Counted from the first letter of the stretch, positions 9,109-17,831 are shown. The stretch: DNA of 64,000 bases from Agromyces rhizosphaerae (GCF_027925245.1 NZ_BSDP01000001.1:186001-250000), one strand, 5' to 3'. Numbers and translations: made by a program. The notes: generated by a model not told the origin, from the sequence alone.

Positions 9109-9857
9109 GCGCGACCCTCCTCGGTGGTGGTGTTGGTGGTGTCATCGGATGCGGCGTGGTCGCCGTGCACGCCCAGCAGGCGGTGCACGAGGTCGTCGTC
9201 GTCGAGGAACTCGGCGGCGGGCCCCGTGTGCACGACCTTGCCGCCGCTCAGCACGACGACGTCGGAGGCGAGCTGGCGCACGACGTGCAGGTTCTGCTCG
9301 ACGAGCAGGATCGGCACGGTGTCGGCCACGGCCTCGAGCGCCTCGGCGACCTCGCCCACGATCTTGGGCGCGAGGCCCTTGGTGGGCTCGTCGACCAGCA
9401 GCACGCGGTTGTCGTTCAGCAGTGCCCGCGCGAGCGAGACCATCTGCTGCTGGCCGCCCGAGAGCGTGCCGGCGCGCTGCGCCTTGCGCTGCACGAGGTC
9501 GGGGAACAGCCGCTCGACGAGCTCGCGCCGGGGCTCGGCGTCGCGCTCGGCGAGGCGGAGGTTCTCCGCGACGGTGAGGCCCGCGAAGACCTCGCGGTCC
9601 TCGGGCACGTAGCCGACGCCGCGCTGCACGATGCGGTGCGTGGGCATGCGGTCGACGCGGTCGCCCGCGAGACGCACGTCGCCCGTGCGGTCGATCAGGC
9701 CGAGGATGGCCTTGATGGTGCTCGTCTTGCCGACGCCGTTGCGCCCGAGGAGGGCGGTGACGCCGGTGGACGGCACGGTGAAGCTGACGTCCTCGACCAC
9801 CTGCTGGCCCGCGATGCGGGCGTTGAGGCCCGAGACAGCCAGGATCGGCTCGCTCAT
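9105..9857 (-). CDS. livF: ABC transporter ATP-binding protein LivF
   Basis: A 250-residue ABC ATPase: Walker A GRNGVGKT (about residues 38-45), the LivF-type GYVPEDREVFAGLTVAEN Q-loop region, signature LSGGQQQM, Walker B VLLVDEPTKGL and the switch His in LVEQNLH. It is the shorter of the two HAAT ATPases. The C-terminal tail is Asp/Thr-rich (SDDTTNTTTEEG), an unremarkable extension. Its start overlaps the livG stop. Confidence 0.95.
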   Translation of the reverse strand: MSEPILAVSGLNARIAGQQVVEDVSFTVPSTGVTALLGRNGVGKTSTIKAILGLIDRTGDVRLAGDRVDRMPTHRIVQRGVGYVPEDREVFAGLTVAENLRLAERDAEPRRELVERLFPDLVQRKAQRAGTLSGGQQQMVSLARALLNDNRVLLVDEPTKGLAPKIVGEVAEALEAVADTVPILLVEQNLHVVRQLASDVVVLSGGKVVHTGPAAEFLDDDDLVHRLLGVHGDHAASDDTTNTTTEEGRA

Positions 9858-10609
9858 ACGGTCTCTCCCAGGTAGGCGGACTGGACGGTGGGGTCGGCCA
9901 TGACGGCCTCGGGGGTGTCGCAGGCGAGCAGCTCGCCGTGGTGCATGACCGCGACCCGGTCGACGAGGCCGAGCACGACCTCCATGTGGTGCTCGACCAT
10001 GAGCACCGTGCGCCCGCCCTTGTGGAGCCGGCGGATGACCTCGGACAGCGCGGGCACGTCGCCCGAGCCGACGCCGGCCATGGGTTCGTCGAGGAGGATC
10101 AGCTTCGGCTCGGTCGCGATGAGCATCGCGATCTCGAGCTTGCGCTTCTCGCCGTGCGCGAGGCCGGAGGCCTCGGCGTCGGCGCGGTGGCCCAGGTCGA
10201 CCTCCTCGAGGGCCTCGCGGGCCCGGCGGGTGGCCGCGTCGGAGTCCCGCGGTACGCGGAACACCGACGCGGCCCGGCCCTCGCGGGCCTGCGCCGCCAG
10301 GCGCACGTTCTCGAGCACGCTGAGTGCTCCGAACACGCTGGACGTCTGGAACGTCCGGCCGAGCCCGAGTGCTGCGCGGCGGTGGATGGGTTCCTTCGTG
10401 ACGTCCTGTCCGTCGAGCTCGACCGTTCCGGCGGTCGGCGCGAGCAGGCCGGAGACCACGTTGAAGAGCGTGGTCTTGCCGGCACCGTTCGGGCCGATGA
10501 CGCCGAGCATCTCGCCGTGGGTGACGTCGAGCGTCACCTCGTGCAGGATGCGGGCACCGCCGATGGTCAGGCCGACCCCGTTGAGGGACAGCATCGCGTG
10601 TTCGCTCAT
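9854..10609 (-). CDS. livG: ABC transporter ATP-binding protein LivG
   Basis: A 251-residue LivG-type ATPase: Walker A GPNGAGKTT, Q-loop GRTFQTSSVFGALSV, Walker B LILLDEPMAGV and switch VEHHM. The signature reads LAHGEKRKLEIAM where most LivG proteins have LSYGEQRRLEIA, a conservative variation that keeps the Gly-Glu pair. It begins nine bases after the stop of the substrate-binding protein gene and leads the run of overlapping genes. Confidence 0.94.
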   Translation of the reverse strand: MSEHAMLSLNGVGLTIGGARILHEVTLDVTHGEMLGVIGPNGAGKTTLFNVVSGLLAPTAGTVELDGQDVTKEPIHRRAALGLGRTFQTSSVFGALSVLENVRLAAQAREGRAASVFRVPRDSDAATRRAREALEEVDLGHRADAEASGLAHGEKRKLEIAMLIATEPKLILLDEPMAGVGSGDVPALSEVIRRLHKGGRTVLMVEHHMEVVLGLVDRVAVMHHGELLACDTPEAVMADPTVQSAYLGETV

Positions 10610-10618
10610 GTTGCGTGA

Positions 10619-11815
10619 CTAGCCGGCGACCGGAGGCGCGACGGTCTCTGCGTCGACGGACTCGATCAGCTCGGGGACCCACGACCCGCCGTCGTCGACC
10701 AGGCGCACCTGGTACATCGGCTGGATGACCGCGTGGTCCTCGGCGCGCACGGTGACCTCGCCCTTGACGGAGTCGAAGCTCGCGCCCTCGAGGGCGGCGA
10801 TCATGTCGTCGACGTCGTCACCGGCGCGGACCGCCTCGACGATCATCTGCGCGGCGAGGAAGCCGTCGGGCGAGAACAGGTCGCCGACGAGCCCCTCGGC
10901 CTCGAGGTACTCGAGCATCGCGGCCTCGGCGTCGGTGCCGCCCGCGCCCGCGAAGTAGTGGTTCAGGAAGCTGATGTCGCCCGACGCGTCGCCGTAGGCG
11001 CCGTAGGTCGCGACATCGCCGAGGCCGGTGACGACCGGGGCCACGTCGAAGACGCCCTGCTGCTGCAGCGCGGTCCACATGGCGCCCGAGCTCGCGCCCG
11101 CCCATGCGACGAAGATCAGGTCGGGGTCGGCGTCGACGAGCTGCTGCGCGAACGGGGTGAACTCGGTCGCGTCCTCGGCGACGAGCACGCCCTCGACGTC
11201 GGCGCCCTGGCCGCCCAGCACCGCCTGCACGCCGGCGAGGTTGCCCTGGCCGAACGCGGTGTCCTGCGCGAACACGACGACGCTCTTGCCCGCCGCGTCG
11301 CCGATGAAGGTACCGGCGGTCGCGACGTCCTGGTAGGTCTGGCGACCCGAGCGGAACGTGTACTCGTTGATGCCGGTGATGGCGTCGGCCGCGGCCGGGC
11401 CCGAGATGTAGAGGATCTTGTTCTGCGACGCCTGCTCGGCGAGCGCGCCCGCGATGCCCGACGAGACCGTGCCGGCGAGGATCTGCGTGCCCTGGCCGAT
11501 CAGGTCCTTGGCCTGGGAGACGGCCGTGTCGGGGTTGCCCTGGTCGTCCGACCAGGTGATGTCGAGCTCGCGGCCGTCGACGGTTCCGGTGCCGTCGGTC
11601 GCGTAGTCGAGGCCGGCCTCGAAGCCGGCGACGTAGGACTCGCCGTAGGCGGCGAGCGGTCCCGTCTGGGACGTGATCATGCCGATGCTGACCGGGGCGA
11701 GCTCTTCGCCGGTCGTGTCGTCTCCGCCGTCGGCGGCGGTCGGCGCACAGCCGACCAGGGCGAACGCCGACGCGGCGAGAACGCCGGCGGCAAGGTACTT
11801 CTTCGTAACCCGCAT
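10619..11815 (-). CDS. Liv-type substrate-binding lipoprotein (ABC importer)
   Basis: A 398-residue periplasmic-binding-type lipoprotein (Peripla_BP_6/leucine-binding fold). The signal peptide has MRVTKKYL at the start, a hydrophobic core and a lipobox LVGC with Cys23. The mature N-terminus VSIGMITSQTGPLAAYGESY is typical of HAAT binding proteins. An in-frame TTG at 11830 exists, but ATG 11815 gives a standard signal. It is the first gene of the operon and faces the thiolase across a 141-bp promoter region. Its ligand decides the transporter; given the downstream enzymes I expect 3-hydroxybutyrate, acetoacetate or a related acid rather than a branched amino acid. Confidence 0.93.
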   Translation of the reverse strand: MRVTKKYLAAGVLAASAFALVGCAPTAADGGDDTTGEELAPVSIGMITSQTGPLAAYGESYVAGFEAGLDYATDGTGTVDGRELDITWSDDQGNPDTAVSQAKDLIGQGTQILAGTVSSGIAGALAEQASQNKILYISGPAAADAITGINEYTFRSGRQTYQDVATAGTFIGDAAGKSVVVFAQDTAFGQGNLAGVQAVLGGQGADVEGVLVAEDATEFTPFAQQLVDADPDLIFVAWAGASSGAMWTALQQQGVFDVAPVVTGLGDVATYGAYGDASGDISFLNHYFAGAGGTDAEAAMLEYLEAEGLVGDLFSPDGFLAAQMIVEAVRAGDDVDDMIAALEGASFDSVKGEVTVRAEDHAVIQPMYQVRLVDDGGSWVPELIESVDAETVAPPVAG

Positions 11816-11855
11816 TGGTATGCCTCTCAAGGAAGGTGTGACTGCAGTGTCGGTA

Positions 11856-11879
11856 AAACCTGACAGGTGGTTCAGGTTT
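11856..11879. promoter_or_regulatory. 24-bp palindrome, likely TetR operator
   Basis: AAACCTGA (11856-11863) and TCAGGTTT (11872-11879) are perfect inverted repeats around an 8-base spacer. A smaller nested palindrome ACCTGACAGGT occupies 11858-11868. The site is central in the 141-bp divergent gap between the binding-protein gene and the thiolase. A TACACT sequence at 11888-11893 could be the thiolase -10. Position, symmetry and length fit a TetR dimer site controlling both directions. The symmetry is seen; the binding protein is inferred. Confidence 0.65.
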
Positions 11880-11956
11880 CAGAAATGTACACTAGGCGGC
11901 AGTGGGCGAGTCCGCAACTCGCTCTCCACAACCCGGACGAAGGAGTCACGACCGCG

Positions 11957-13147
11957 ATGAGCAGCACCCCCAACGACGTCGTCATCATCGGCGGCGCACG
12001 CACCCCCCAGGGCCGCGTCAACGGCGCGTTCGCACGCCTGACCGCCGTCGAGCTCGGCACCGCGGCGATCCGCGGCGCCCTCGAGCGCACGGGGGTCTCC
12101 CCCGACGACGTCGACGTCGTGCTCATGGGCCAGGTGCTGCAGGCCGGCGCGGGCCAGAACCCCGCGAAGCAGAGCGCGAACGCCGCCGGCATCCCCTCGC
12201 GCGTGCCCGCGATGACGCTCAACAAGGTGTGCCTGTCGGGCCTCGCCGCGGTCGTCGACGCCGCGCGCATGATCCGCCTCGGCGAGGCATCCGTCGTCGT
12301 CGCCGGCGGCCAGGAGTCGATGACGAACGCTCCCCACCTGCTGCCCGGCTCGCGCCGCGGCTGGGCCTACGGCAGCGTCACCATGCTCGACCACGCGGCC
12401 TACGACGGCCTCACCGACGTCACCGACGGCATCTCCATGGGCGAGTCGACCGAGCGCGTGAACACGCGCCTCGGCCTCGAGCGGGCCGAGCAGGACGAGA
12501 TCGCCGCCGCGTCGCACCAGCGTGCGGCGGCGGCGCGCGACGCGGGCGCCTTCGACGACGAGATCGTGCCGGTCGACGTGCCGCAGCGGAAGGGCGACCC
12601 CGTGACGGTCACCGCCGACGAGGGCGTGCGCGGCGACTCGACCGTCGAGGTGCTCGGCCGGCTGCGTCCCGCGTTCACCGCCGACGGCACCATCACCGCC
12701 GGCAACTCGTCGCCGCTGAGCGACGGCGCCTCCGCGCTCGTCGTCGCCTCGCGCGCCTGGGCCGAGGAGCGCGGGCTGACCTGGCTCGCGGTCGTCGAGT
12801 CCTCCGGCCACGTCGCCGGCCCCGACAACTCGCTGCACTCGCAGCCGGCCAACGCCATCGCGGCCGCCCTCGCCCGCCGCGGCTGGGAGGCCTCCGACCT
12901 CGACCACATCGAGATCAACGAGGCGTTCGCGGCCGTGTCGCTGCAGTCGACGCGCGACCTCGGCGTCGACGCCGAGATCGTCAACCCCGACGGCGGGGCG
13001 ATCTCGCTCGGGCATCCGATCGGGGCATCCGGCGCCCGCCTCGCGCTGCACGCGGCGCTCGCGCTCTCGCGACGCGGTTCGGGCCGCGCGGCGGTCGCGC
13101 TCTGCGGCGGCGGCGGCCAGGGCGACGCGCTGCTCCTCTCCCGCTGA
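11957..13147 (+). CDS. Acetyl-CoA C-acetyltransferase (thiolase)
   Basis: A 396-residue thiolase. The acyl-accepting Cys92 lies in NKVCLSG, the His motif in GGAISLGHPIGASGAR, and the proton-shuttling Cys383 in LCGGGGQGDA, so all catalytic residues are present. It cleaves acetoacetyl-CoA with CoA to two acetyl-CoA, or condenses them in reverse. I chose the ATG at 11957 because it follows an AAGGAG site and matches the family N-terminus; the frame is open further upstream. It is divergent from the ketone-body operon and completes that pathway. Confidence 0.95.
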   Translation: MSSTPNDVVIIGGARTPQGRVNGAFARLTAVELGTAAIRGALERTGVSPDDVDVVLMGQVLQAGAGQNPAKQSANAAGIPSRVPAMTLNKVCLSGLAAVVDAARMIRLGEASVVVAGGQESMTNAPHLLPGSRRGWAYGSVTMLDHAAYDGLTDVTDGISMGESTERVNTRLGLERAEQDEIAAASHQRAAAARDAGAFDDEIVPVDVPQRKGDPVTVTADEGVRGDSTVEVLGRLRPAFTADGTITAGNSSPLSDGASALVVASRAWAEERGLTWLAVVESSGHVAGPDNSLHSQPANAIAAALARRGWEASDLDHIEINEAFAAVSLQSTRDLGVDAEIVNPDGGAISLGHPIGASGARLALHAALALSRRGSGRAAVALCGGGGQGDALLLSR

Positions 13148-13155
13148 CGCGGTGG

Positions 13156-13291
13156 GTCGCTTTTCAGGAGCCCCGGCCGGCTCGGCGGCGGACTTCGCCG
13201 GAGTAGGCAGGATGACGCACGCATCCGGCTGATGCCAGTCGGATGCCGCAAGAATCGACCGACCGATCCCGAGCCGTTCCTGAAAAGCGAC
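13156..13291. repeat. 136-bp intergenic element with 14-bp perfect inverted ends
   Basis: GTCGCTTTTCAGGA at 13156-13169 is the exact inverse of 13278-13291. Inside, GGCTCGG (13179-13185) pairs with CCGAGCC (13269-13275), and GCATCCG/CGGATGC form a further small hairpin near 13221-13246. The element fills the gap between convergent thiolase and histidine kinase genes. It has no coding capacity that I can recognise. It could be a miniature mobile element, a structured RNA or a bidirectional terminator. Confidence 0.55.
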
Positions 13292-13306
13292 GCCTAGGAC
13301 GCGGGG

Positions 13307-14539
13307 TCAGGCGCTCCGGGGCAGGCGGGCGCGCACGCGTGCGCCGCCGAACGGCGACACCTCGAAGTCGATCGTGCCGCCGAGGGCGGCCGTGCGCTCG
13401 CGCATGCCGAGCATGCCGGCGCCGGGCTCGGCATCGCCGAAGCCGGGCCCGTCGTCGTCGATCACGAGCACGAGCGTCTCCCCCGCGGGCGCCAGCGACA
13501 CGAACGCCGACGACGCCGCGTGCCGCACGGCGTTGGTCAGGGCCTCCTGCACGATGCCGTACGCGGCGCGCTGCACCGCCGCCGACGGCAGCGACGCGAG
13601 CCGGTCGTGGAGTTCGACGTCGAGCCCGGTGCCCGCGAAGCCGTCGATCAGCGCGGGCAGCGCGGCGAGGTCGGCCTCGGGGTCGAGCCGCACGAGCGGG
13701 CTGTCGCCGCCGAGTGCGCCGAGCACCTCGCGGACCTCCTCGAGGGCCGCGCGGCTGGTCGCGGAGATGCTCGCGAGCGCGTCGCGTGCCTCGTCGGGAT
13801 CGTCGGCGAACCGCTGCAGCCCGGCGGCCGACTCCACATCGATCCGCGCGAGGGAGCCCGCGAGCACGCCGTGGAGCTGCCGGGCGATGCGCACCCGCTC
13901 GGCCTGCTCGGCGGCGAGGCGGTCGCGCTCGGCCTCCTCTCGCAGGCGCGCGAGCCGCGAGCGCCGGTGCCCGAGCACGGTGCCGAGCACGACGCAGAGC
14001 GCGAGGCCCGCGGTGACGGCCGCGATGCGCAGCGGATGCCAGTCGAGGCCCAGTTCCGCGCCGAGCGCCAGGCTCGCCACCCAGCCCGCCGCGACCGAAC
14101 CGAGGGCCCACGCGGTGGCTCCGCGCGCGACCCCGAGCACGATGGCGACGCCGAGGGCGACGGCGGTCACGCCCGGCCCGGGAACGAGCAGGAGGTCGGC
14201 CATCGCGAGCACGGCGGTCGCGGCGACCGTCGGCCCCGGCCAGCGCCGGGCCGCGAGCAGCGCGGCCGGCCCGGCGAACGCGAGGAGCACCGCGAGCGCG
14301 CCGACCGCAGGGGTCTCCGCGACGCGCACGGCGACCCAGATCGCGGCGGGCACCTGCACGAGCGCGCTCAGCACGACCGGCGCGAGCAGGCGCACCAGGT
14401 CGCCCCGGGCTGCGCGGGCAGGTACGGCCCGGTCGGACCGCAGCGACCGGGCGGCGCCGGCTCGCGGCATCCGCCCGTGGGATGGGGCGGGTCGGCTGGG
14501 CGGGGAGACGACGTTCACGTCGGTGGTTCGGTACGGCAC
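13307..14539 (-). CDS. Orphan sensor histidine kinase (HisKA_3 type) with altered H-box
   Basis: A 410-residue membrane kinase of the DesK/LiaS/NarL-partner class. About five hydrophobic segments lie between residues 55 and 190, then a short coiled coil (RLREEAERDRLAAEQAERV). The dimerisation/phospho-acceptor region reads RIARQLHGVLA with His223, and the ATPase domain has EALTNAVRHA (N box), DDGPGFGD (G1) and GMLGMRERTAALGG (G2). The residue after the His is Gly224 where the family has Asp or Glu, a position used for catalysis and phosphatase activity. No response-regulator gene is adjacent. The GTG at 14539 follows the rseP stop by one base; an ATG at 14470 is an alternative start. Confidence 0.82.
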   Translation of the reverse strand: MPYRTTDVNVVSPPSRPAPSHGRMPRAGAARSLRSDRAVPARAARGDLVRLLAPVVLSALVQVPAAIWVAVRVAETPAVGALAVLLAFAGPAALLAARRWPGPTVAATAVLAMADLLLVPGPGVTAVALGVAIVLGVARGATAWALGSVAAGWVASLALGAELGLDWHPLRIAAVTAGLALCVVLGTVLGHRRSRLARLREEAERDRLAAEQAERVRIARQLHGVLAGSLARIDVESAAGLQRFADDPDEARDALASISATSRAALEEVREVLGALGGDSPLVRLDPEADLAALPALIDGFAGTGLDVELHDRLASLPSAAVQRAAYGIVQEALTNAVRHAASSAFVSLAPAGETLVLVIDDDGPGFGDAEPGAGMLGMRERTAALGGTIDFEVSPFGGARVRARLPRSA

Positions 14540-14540
14540 G

Positions 14541-15980
14541 TCAGAGGATGGAGATCGGCTTCACGATGTCGGCGTAGATGAGCAGGGCGCTCATGGCGCC
14601 GAGCACGATCACGACCGCGAAGGTCACGGGCATGAACTTGGCCATGTCGACGGGGCCGGGATCGGGCCTGCGGAAGAGCTTCGCGAACCCGCGCCGCACG
14701 GCCTCCCAGAGGGCGCCGGCGACGTGACCGCCGTCGAGCGGCAGCAGCGGGATGAGGTTGAAGACGAACAGCGCGACGTTCAGCGACGCGAGGATGCCGA
14801 CGAGCCCGGCGGCCTTGTTCGCGATCGGGATCTCGTCGATGCTCGCGATCTCGCCCGCGACGCGGCCGACGCCGACGACGCTGATCGGGCCGTTCGGGTC
14901 GCGCTCCTCAGCGCCGAACGCCGCCTGCGCCACGTCGACCATGCGCTGCGGGAGGTTGAGGATGATGCCGCCGACGGCCTGCACGTTCTCGCCGACGGCC
15001 GGGAGCACCGCGGTGATCGGCTGCTGCACGGTCTCCGACGCCGGGCCGACCCCGACGAACCCGACCTGCTCGGTGACGGCCTGGCCGTCCTCCTCCAGGA
15101 CCGACCCGTCGTCGGCGTAGACGTAGCGCTCGGTGAGCCGCGGGGTGACGGTGAGCGCGACCTCGGCGCCGTCGCGCTCGACCACGAGTGCGAGCGGCTG
15201 GCCGGCGTGCGTGCGCACCACCTCGGTGAAGCCCGCCCAGCTCTCGACCGGCTCGCCCGCGATCGACACCATCCGGTCGCCCGGCTCGATGCCCGCCTCG
15301 GCGCCCGGGGCCGCCTGGTCGTCGGCGTCGCAGGACTGGCGTTCGCTCGTCGCGGGCAGCACGCACTCCGAGACCGAGCCGATCGTGGTGCTCGGCTGCG
15401 CGATGCCGAAGCCCATCAGGAGCACGCCGTACAGCAGCACGGCGAGCAGCAGGTTCATGAACGGCCCGCCGAGCATGATCACGATGCGCTTCCAGACCGC
15501 GAGCCGGTAGAACGCCCGACGCTCCTCGCCCGGGCCGATCGTGTCGGCGCTGGCGCTGCGGGCGTCCTCGGCGAGCGACTGGAAGAACCCCGTGCTGCCG
15601 TTGCGGGCGGCGGATGCCCCGACGGGCATGCGCCTCGTCGCGGCGGGATCGGTCGCCCCCTGCGCCGGTGCCTCGGCGCCGCGATCGGCGAGGGGCCCGA
15701 CGTCGGTCGCCGCGCCCGCCGGGCGGTGCTGCTCGGGCGGGAACATGCCGATCATCGAGATGTAGCCGCCGAGCGGAATGGCCTTCACGCCGTACTCGGT
15801 CTCGCCCGCCCGCGTCGACCACACGGTCGGGCCGAACCCGATCATGTACTGCGTGACCTTGACCTTGAAGAGCTTCGCGGGCAGCAGGTGACCGATCTCG
15901 TGCAGGCCGATCGACACGGCGAGGCCGAGCGCGATGATCACGACGCCCAGGATGAAGGCCAGCACGGTGTCCACCGACAC
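14541..15980 (-). CDS. rseP: Site-2 intramembrane metalloprotease (RseP/Rip1 family)
   Basis: A 479-residue M50 peptidase. The zinc motif LHEIGH occurs in the first helix (about residues 27-32), followed by the GGYISMIGMFPPEQH segment. A PDZ domain spans roughly 215-300 (GIEPGDRMVSIAGEPV), and the third catalytic motif PLLPLDGGHVAGALWE lies near the C-terminus. Between the first and second membrane parts is a long Ala/Pro/Gly-rich cytoplasmic insert (about 95-160). It cleaves anti-sigma factors and other membrane proteins within the bilayer. It lies 82 bases downstream of dxr, the standard actinobacterial order. Starts GTG 15980 or 15974 differ by two residues. Confidence 0.95.
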   Translation of the reverse strand: MSVDTVLAFILGVVIIALGLAVSIGLHEIGHLLPAKLFKVKVTQYMIGFGPTVWSTRAGETEYGVKAIPLGGYISMIGMFPPEQHRPAGAATDVGPLADRGAEAPAQGATDPAATRRMPVGASAARNGSTGFFQSLAEDARSASADTIGPGEERRAFYRLAVWKRIVIMLGGPFMNLLLAVLLYGVLLMGFGIAQPSTTIGSVSECVLPATSERQSCDADDQAAPGAEAGIEPGDRMVSIAGEPVESWAGFTEVVRTHAGQPLALVVERDGAEVALTVTPRLTERYVYADDGSVLEEDGQAVTEQVGFVGVGPASETVQQPITAVLPAVGENVQAVGGIILNLPQRMVDVAQAAFGAEERDPNGPISVVGVGRVAGEIASIDEIPIANKAAGLVGILASLNVALFVFNLIPLLPLDGGHVAGALWEAVRRGFAKLFRRPDPGPVDMAKFMPVTFAVVIVLGAMSALLIYADIVKPISIL

Positions 15981-16062
15981 AGCGTAGCCCCGGCGCGCTG
16001 GGAACGGGCTGGTCGTCGGCCGCTCGCCGGTCGGGTGTCGCGGAACGTCCCGGGGGGACGCC

Positions 16063-17148
16063 TCAGGCGGCGGCGATGCGCGCGTCGGCCGCGCGCCGCG
16101 CCTCCGACTCCGCGGCGGCGAGCGAGTCGATCGTGAGCTCGCCCGAGCCGGCGTCGAACGCGTCGACCACCGCGGACACGGTGTCGACGATGCCGGTGAA
16201 GCCGATGCGCCCGGCGTGGAACGCGGCGACCGCCTGCTCGTTGGCCGCGTTGAACACGGCCGGGTACGCCCCGCCCGCGCGACCCACGGCCTTCGCGAGC
16301 GCCACGGCGGGGAACGCCGTCTCGTCGAGCGGCTCGAACTCCCACGACTGCGCCGAGGTCCAGTCGAGCGGCCGGCCGACGCCCGCGACGCGGTGCGGCC
16401 AGTCGAGCCCGAGCGAGATCGGGAGGCGCATGTCCGGCGGCGACGCCTGCGCGATGGTCGAGCCGTCGATGAACTCGACCATCGAGTGCACGATCGACTG
16501 CGGGTGCACGACGACGTCGATGCGGTCGTAGCCGATGTCGAAGAGCAGGTGCGCCTCGATGACCTCAAGGCCCTTGTTGACCAGCGTCGCCGAGTTCGTG
16601 GTGACGACGAGACCCATGTCCCAGGTCGGGTGCGCGAGCGCGTCGGCGGGCGTCACCCCCGCCAGCTCGTCGCGCGAGCGCCCGCGGAACGGGCCGCCCG
16701 AGGCGGTGAGCACGAGCCGGCGCACCTCGTCGTGCGTTCCCGAGTGCAGCGCCTGCGCGATGGCGCTGTGCTCCGAGTCGACCGGCACGATCTGCCCGGG
16801 TGCCGCGACGCGGGTCACGAGGTCGCCGCCGACGATGAGCGACTCCTTGTTCGCGAGGGCGAGCGTGCGCCCCTCCTCGAGCGCGGCGAGCGTGGGCCCG
16901 AGCCCGACCGAGCCCGTGATGCCGTTCAGCACGACGTCGGCGTCGACCTCGCGCACGAGCCGCACCGCCTCATCGACGCCGAGCGCCGTGTGCTCGACCC
17001 CGAACCGCGCGGCCTGGGCGGCCATCCCGTCGACGTCGCTGCCGACGGCCAGGCCTGCCACGCGGAACCGGTCCGGGGCGCCCGCGATGACGTCGAGGGC
17101 CTGCGTGCCGATGGATCCCGTCGAGCCGAGGATGATGACGCTGCGCAC
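16063..17148 (-). CDS. dxr: 1-deoxy-D-xylulose 5-phosphate reductoisomerase
   Basis: A 361-residue enzyme of the MEP isoprenoid pathway, converting DXP to MEP with NADPH and a divalent metal. The N-terminal GSTGSIGTQ dinucleotide motif, [12 protein letters not shown], the metal-binding PVDSEHSAI and the substrate-binding [10 protein letters not shown] and HPTWDMG segments are all present. The start is GTG. Its presence shows isoprenoids are made by the MEP route. Length and motifs are normal. Confidence 0.97.
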   Translation of the reverse strand: MRSVIILGSTGSIGTQALDVIAGAPDRFRVAGLAVGSDVDGMAAQAARFGVEHTALGVDEAVRLVREVDADVVLNGITGSVGLGPTLAALEEGRTLALANKESLIVGGDLVTRVAAPGQIVPVDSEHSAIAQALHSGTHDEVRRLVLTASGGPFRGRSRDELAGVTPADALAHPTWDMGLVVTTNSATLVNKGLEVIEAHLLFDIGYDRIDVVVHPQSIVHSMVEFIDGSTIAQASPPDMRLPISLGLDWPHRVAGVGRPLDWTSAQSWEFEPLDETAFPAVALAKAVGRAGGAYPAVFNAANEQAVAAFHAGRIGFTGIVDTVSAVVDAFDAGSGELTIDSLAAAESEARRAADARIAAA

Positions 17149-17198
17149 GCCCCCACCCTACGGGCCGTCGAGGTGGCCGGCGCGGTCGATCGCCCGGG

Positions 17199-17831
17199 TC
17201 AGCCCAGCACGGCGACCGCGGCGACCCATCCGCCGGGCACCGGGATCCCGTGGAACTCCGGCACCGCGCCGAGCGCGTCGAACTCGGGCACGGAGCGCTC
17301 GATCCTCCCCGGTCCGTCATCAGGCATCGTCAGCGCGATCCGCGCCGGCTCGAGGAACCGGCTGTGCCCGACCGCGCGCAGCAGCGCCGCCTTGCGCGCC
17401 CACAGCCCGGCGCGCGCGACCCGGCGTTCGTCGTCGCCCAGCGCGTCGAGCCCGGCGCGCTCCGTCGGGTGGAACGCGGCGACGTCGATGGCCGCGTGGT
17501 CCACCAGGTCGACCGGCTCGATCGCGATGCCCACGGGGCGACGCCGGTCGACGACCGCCACGCCGAGGCCGGGCACGGCGGCCGCATCGGCGTGCCAGCG
17601 CCCGCCCGACGCGGTCGTCGGGTAGCCCACGACCGGCGCCACGTGGCGGGCGCCGCAGTCGGGGCACGACCAGTCGAGCTCGATGTCGTCGGACGGCACC
17701 TCCGCGCGGTCGGCGAGCAGCGCGCGCAGCACGGCCGTCGCCGAGGGCGCACGGCGGGCCGTGCGGTAGGCGAAGACGCTCGGCCCGCGCTCGCCGAGCT
17801 CCAGCCGCTCGCCGTCCTGCGAGGCATCCAT
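17199..17831 (-). CDS. 4'-phosphopantetheinyl transferase superfamily protein
   Basis: A 210-residue protein resembling the Sfp family. The N-terminal half has the SCPDCGARH segment seen in actinobacterial members, the metal region reads VGIAIEPVD where GIDIE is usual, and the second motif reads WARKAALLRAVG in place of W-x-x-KEA-x-x-K. The central fold is therefore recognisable while two catalytic acidic/basic positions are changed. Active members load carrier proteins with phosphopantetheine from CoA. ATG 17831 was chosen over upstream in-frame codons because it gives the usual N-terminus. No carrier-protein gene is nearby. Confidence 0.72.
   Translation of the reverse strand: MDASQDGERLELGERGPSVFAYRTARRAPSATAVLRALLADRAEVPSDDIELDWSCPDCGARHVAPVVGYPTTASGGRWHADAAAVPGLGVAVVDRRRPVGIAIEPVDLVDHAAIDVAAFHPTERAGLDALGDDERRVARAGLWARKAALLRAVGHSRFLEPARIALTMPDDGPGRIERSVPEFDALGAVPEFHGIPVPGGWVAAVAVLG

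Noticed and set aside
13156..13291. Complete insertion sequence
   Set aside because: Inverted ends are present but there is no transposase frame and no visible target-site duplication, so I call only an element with inverted ends.
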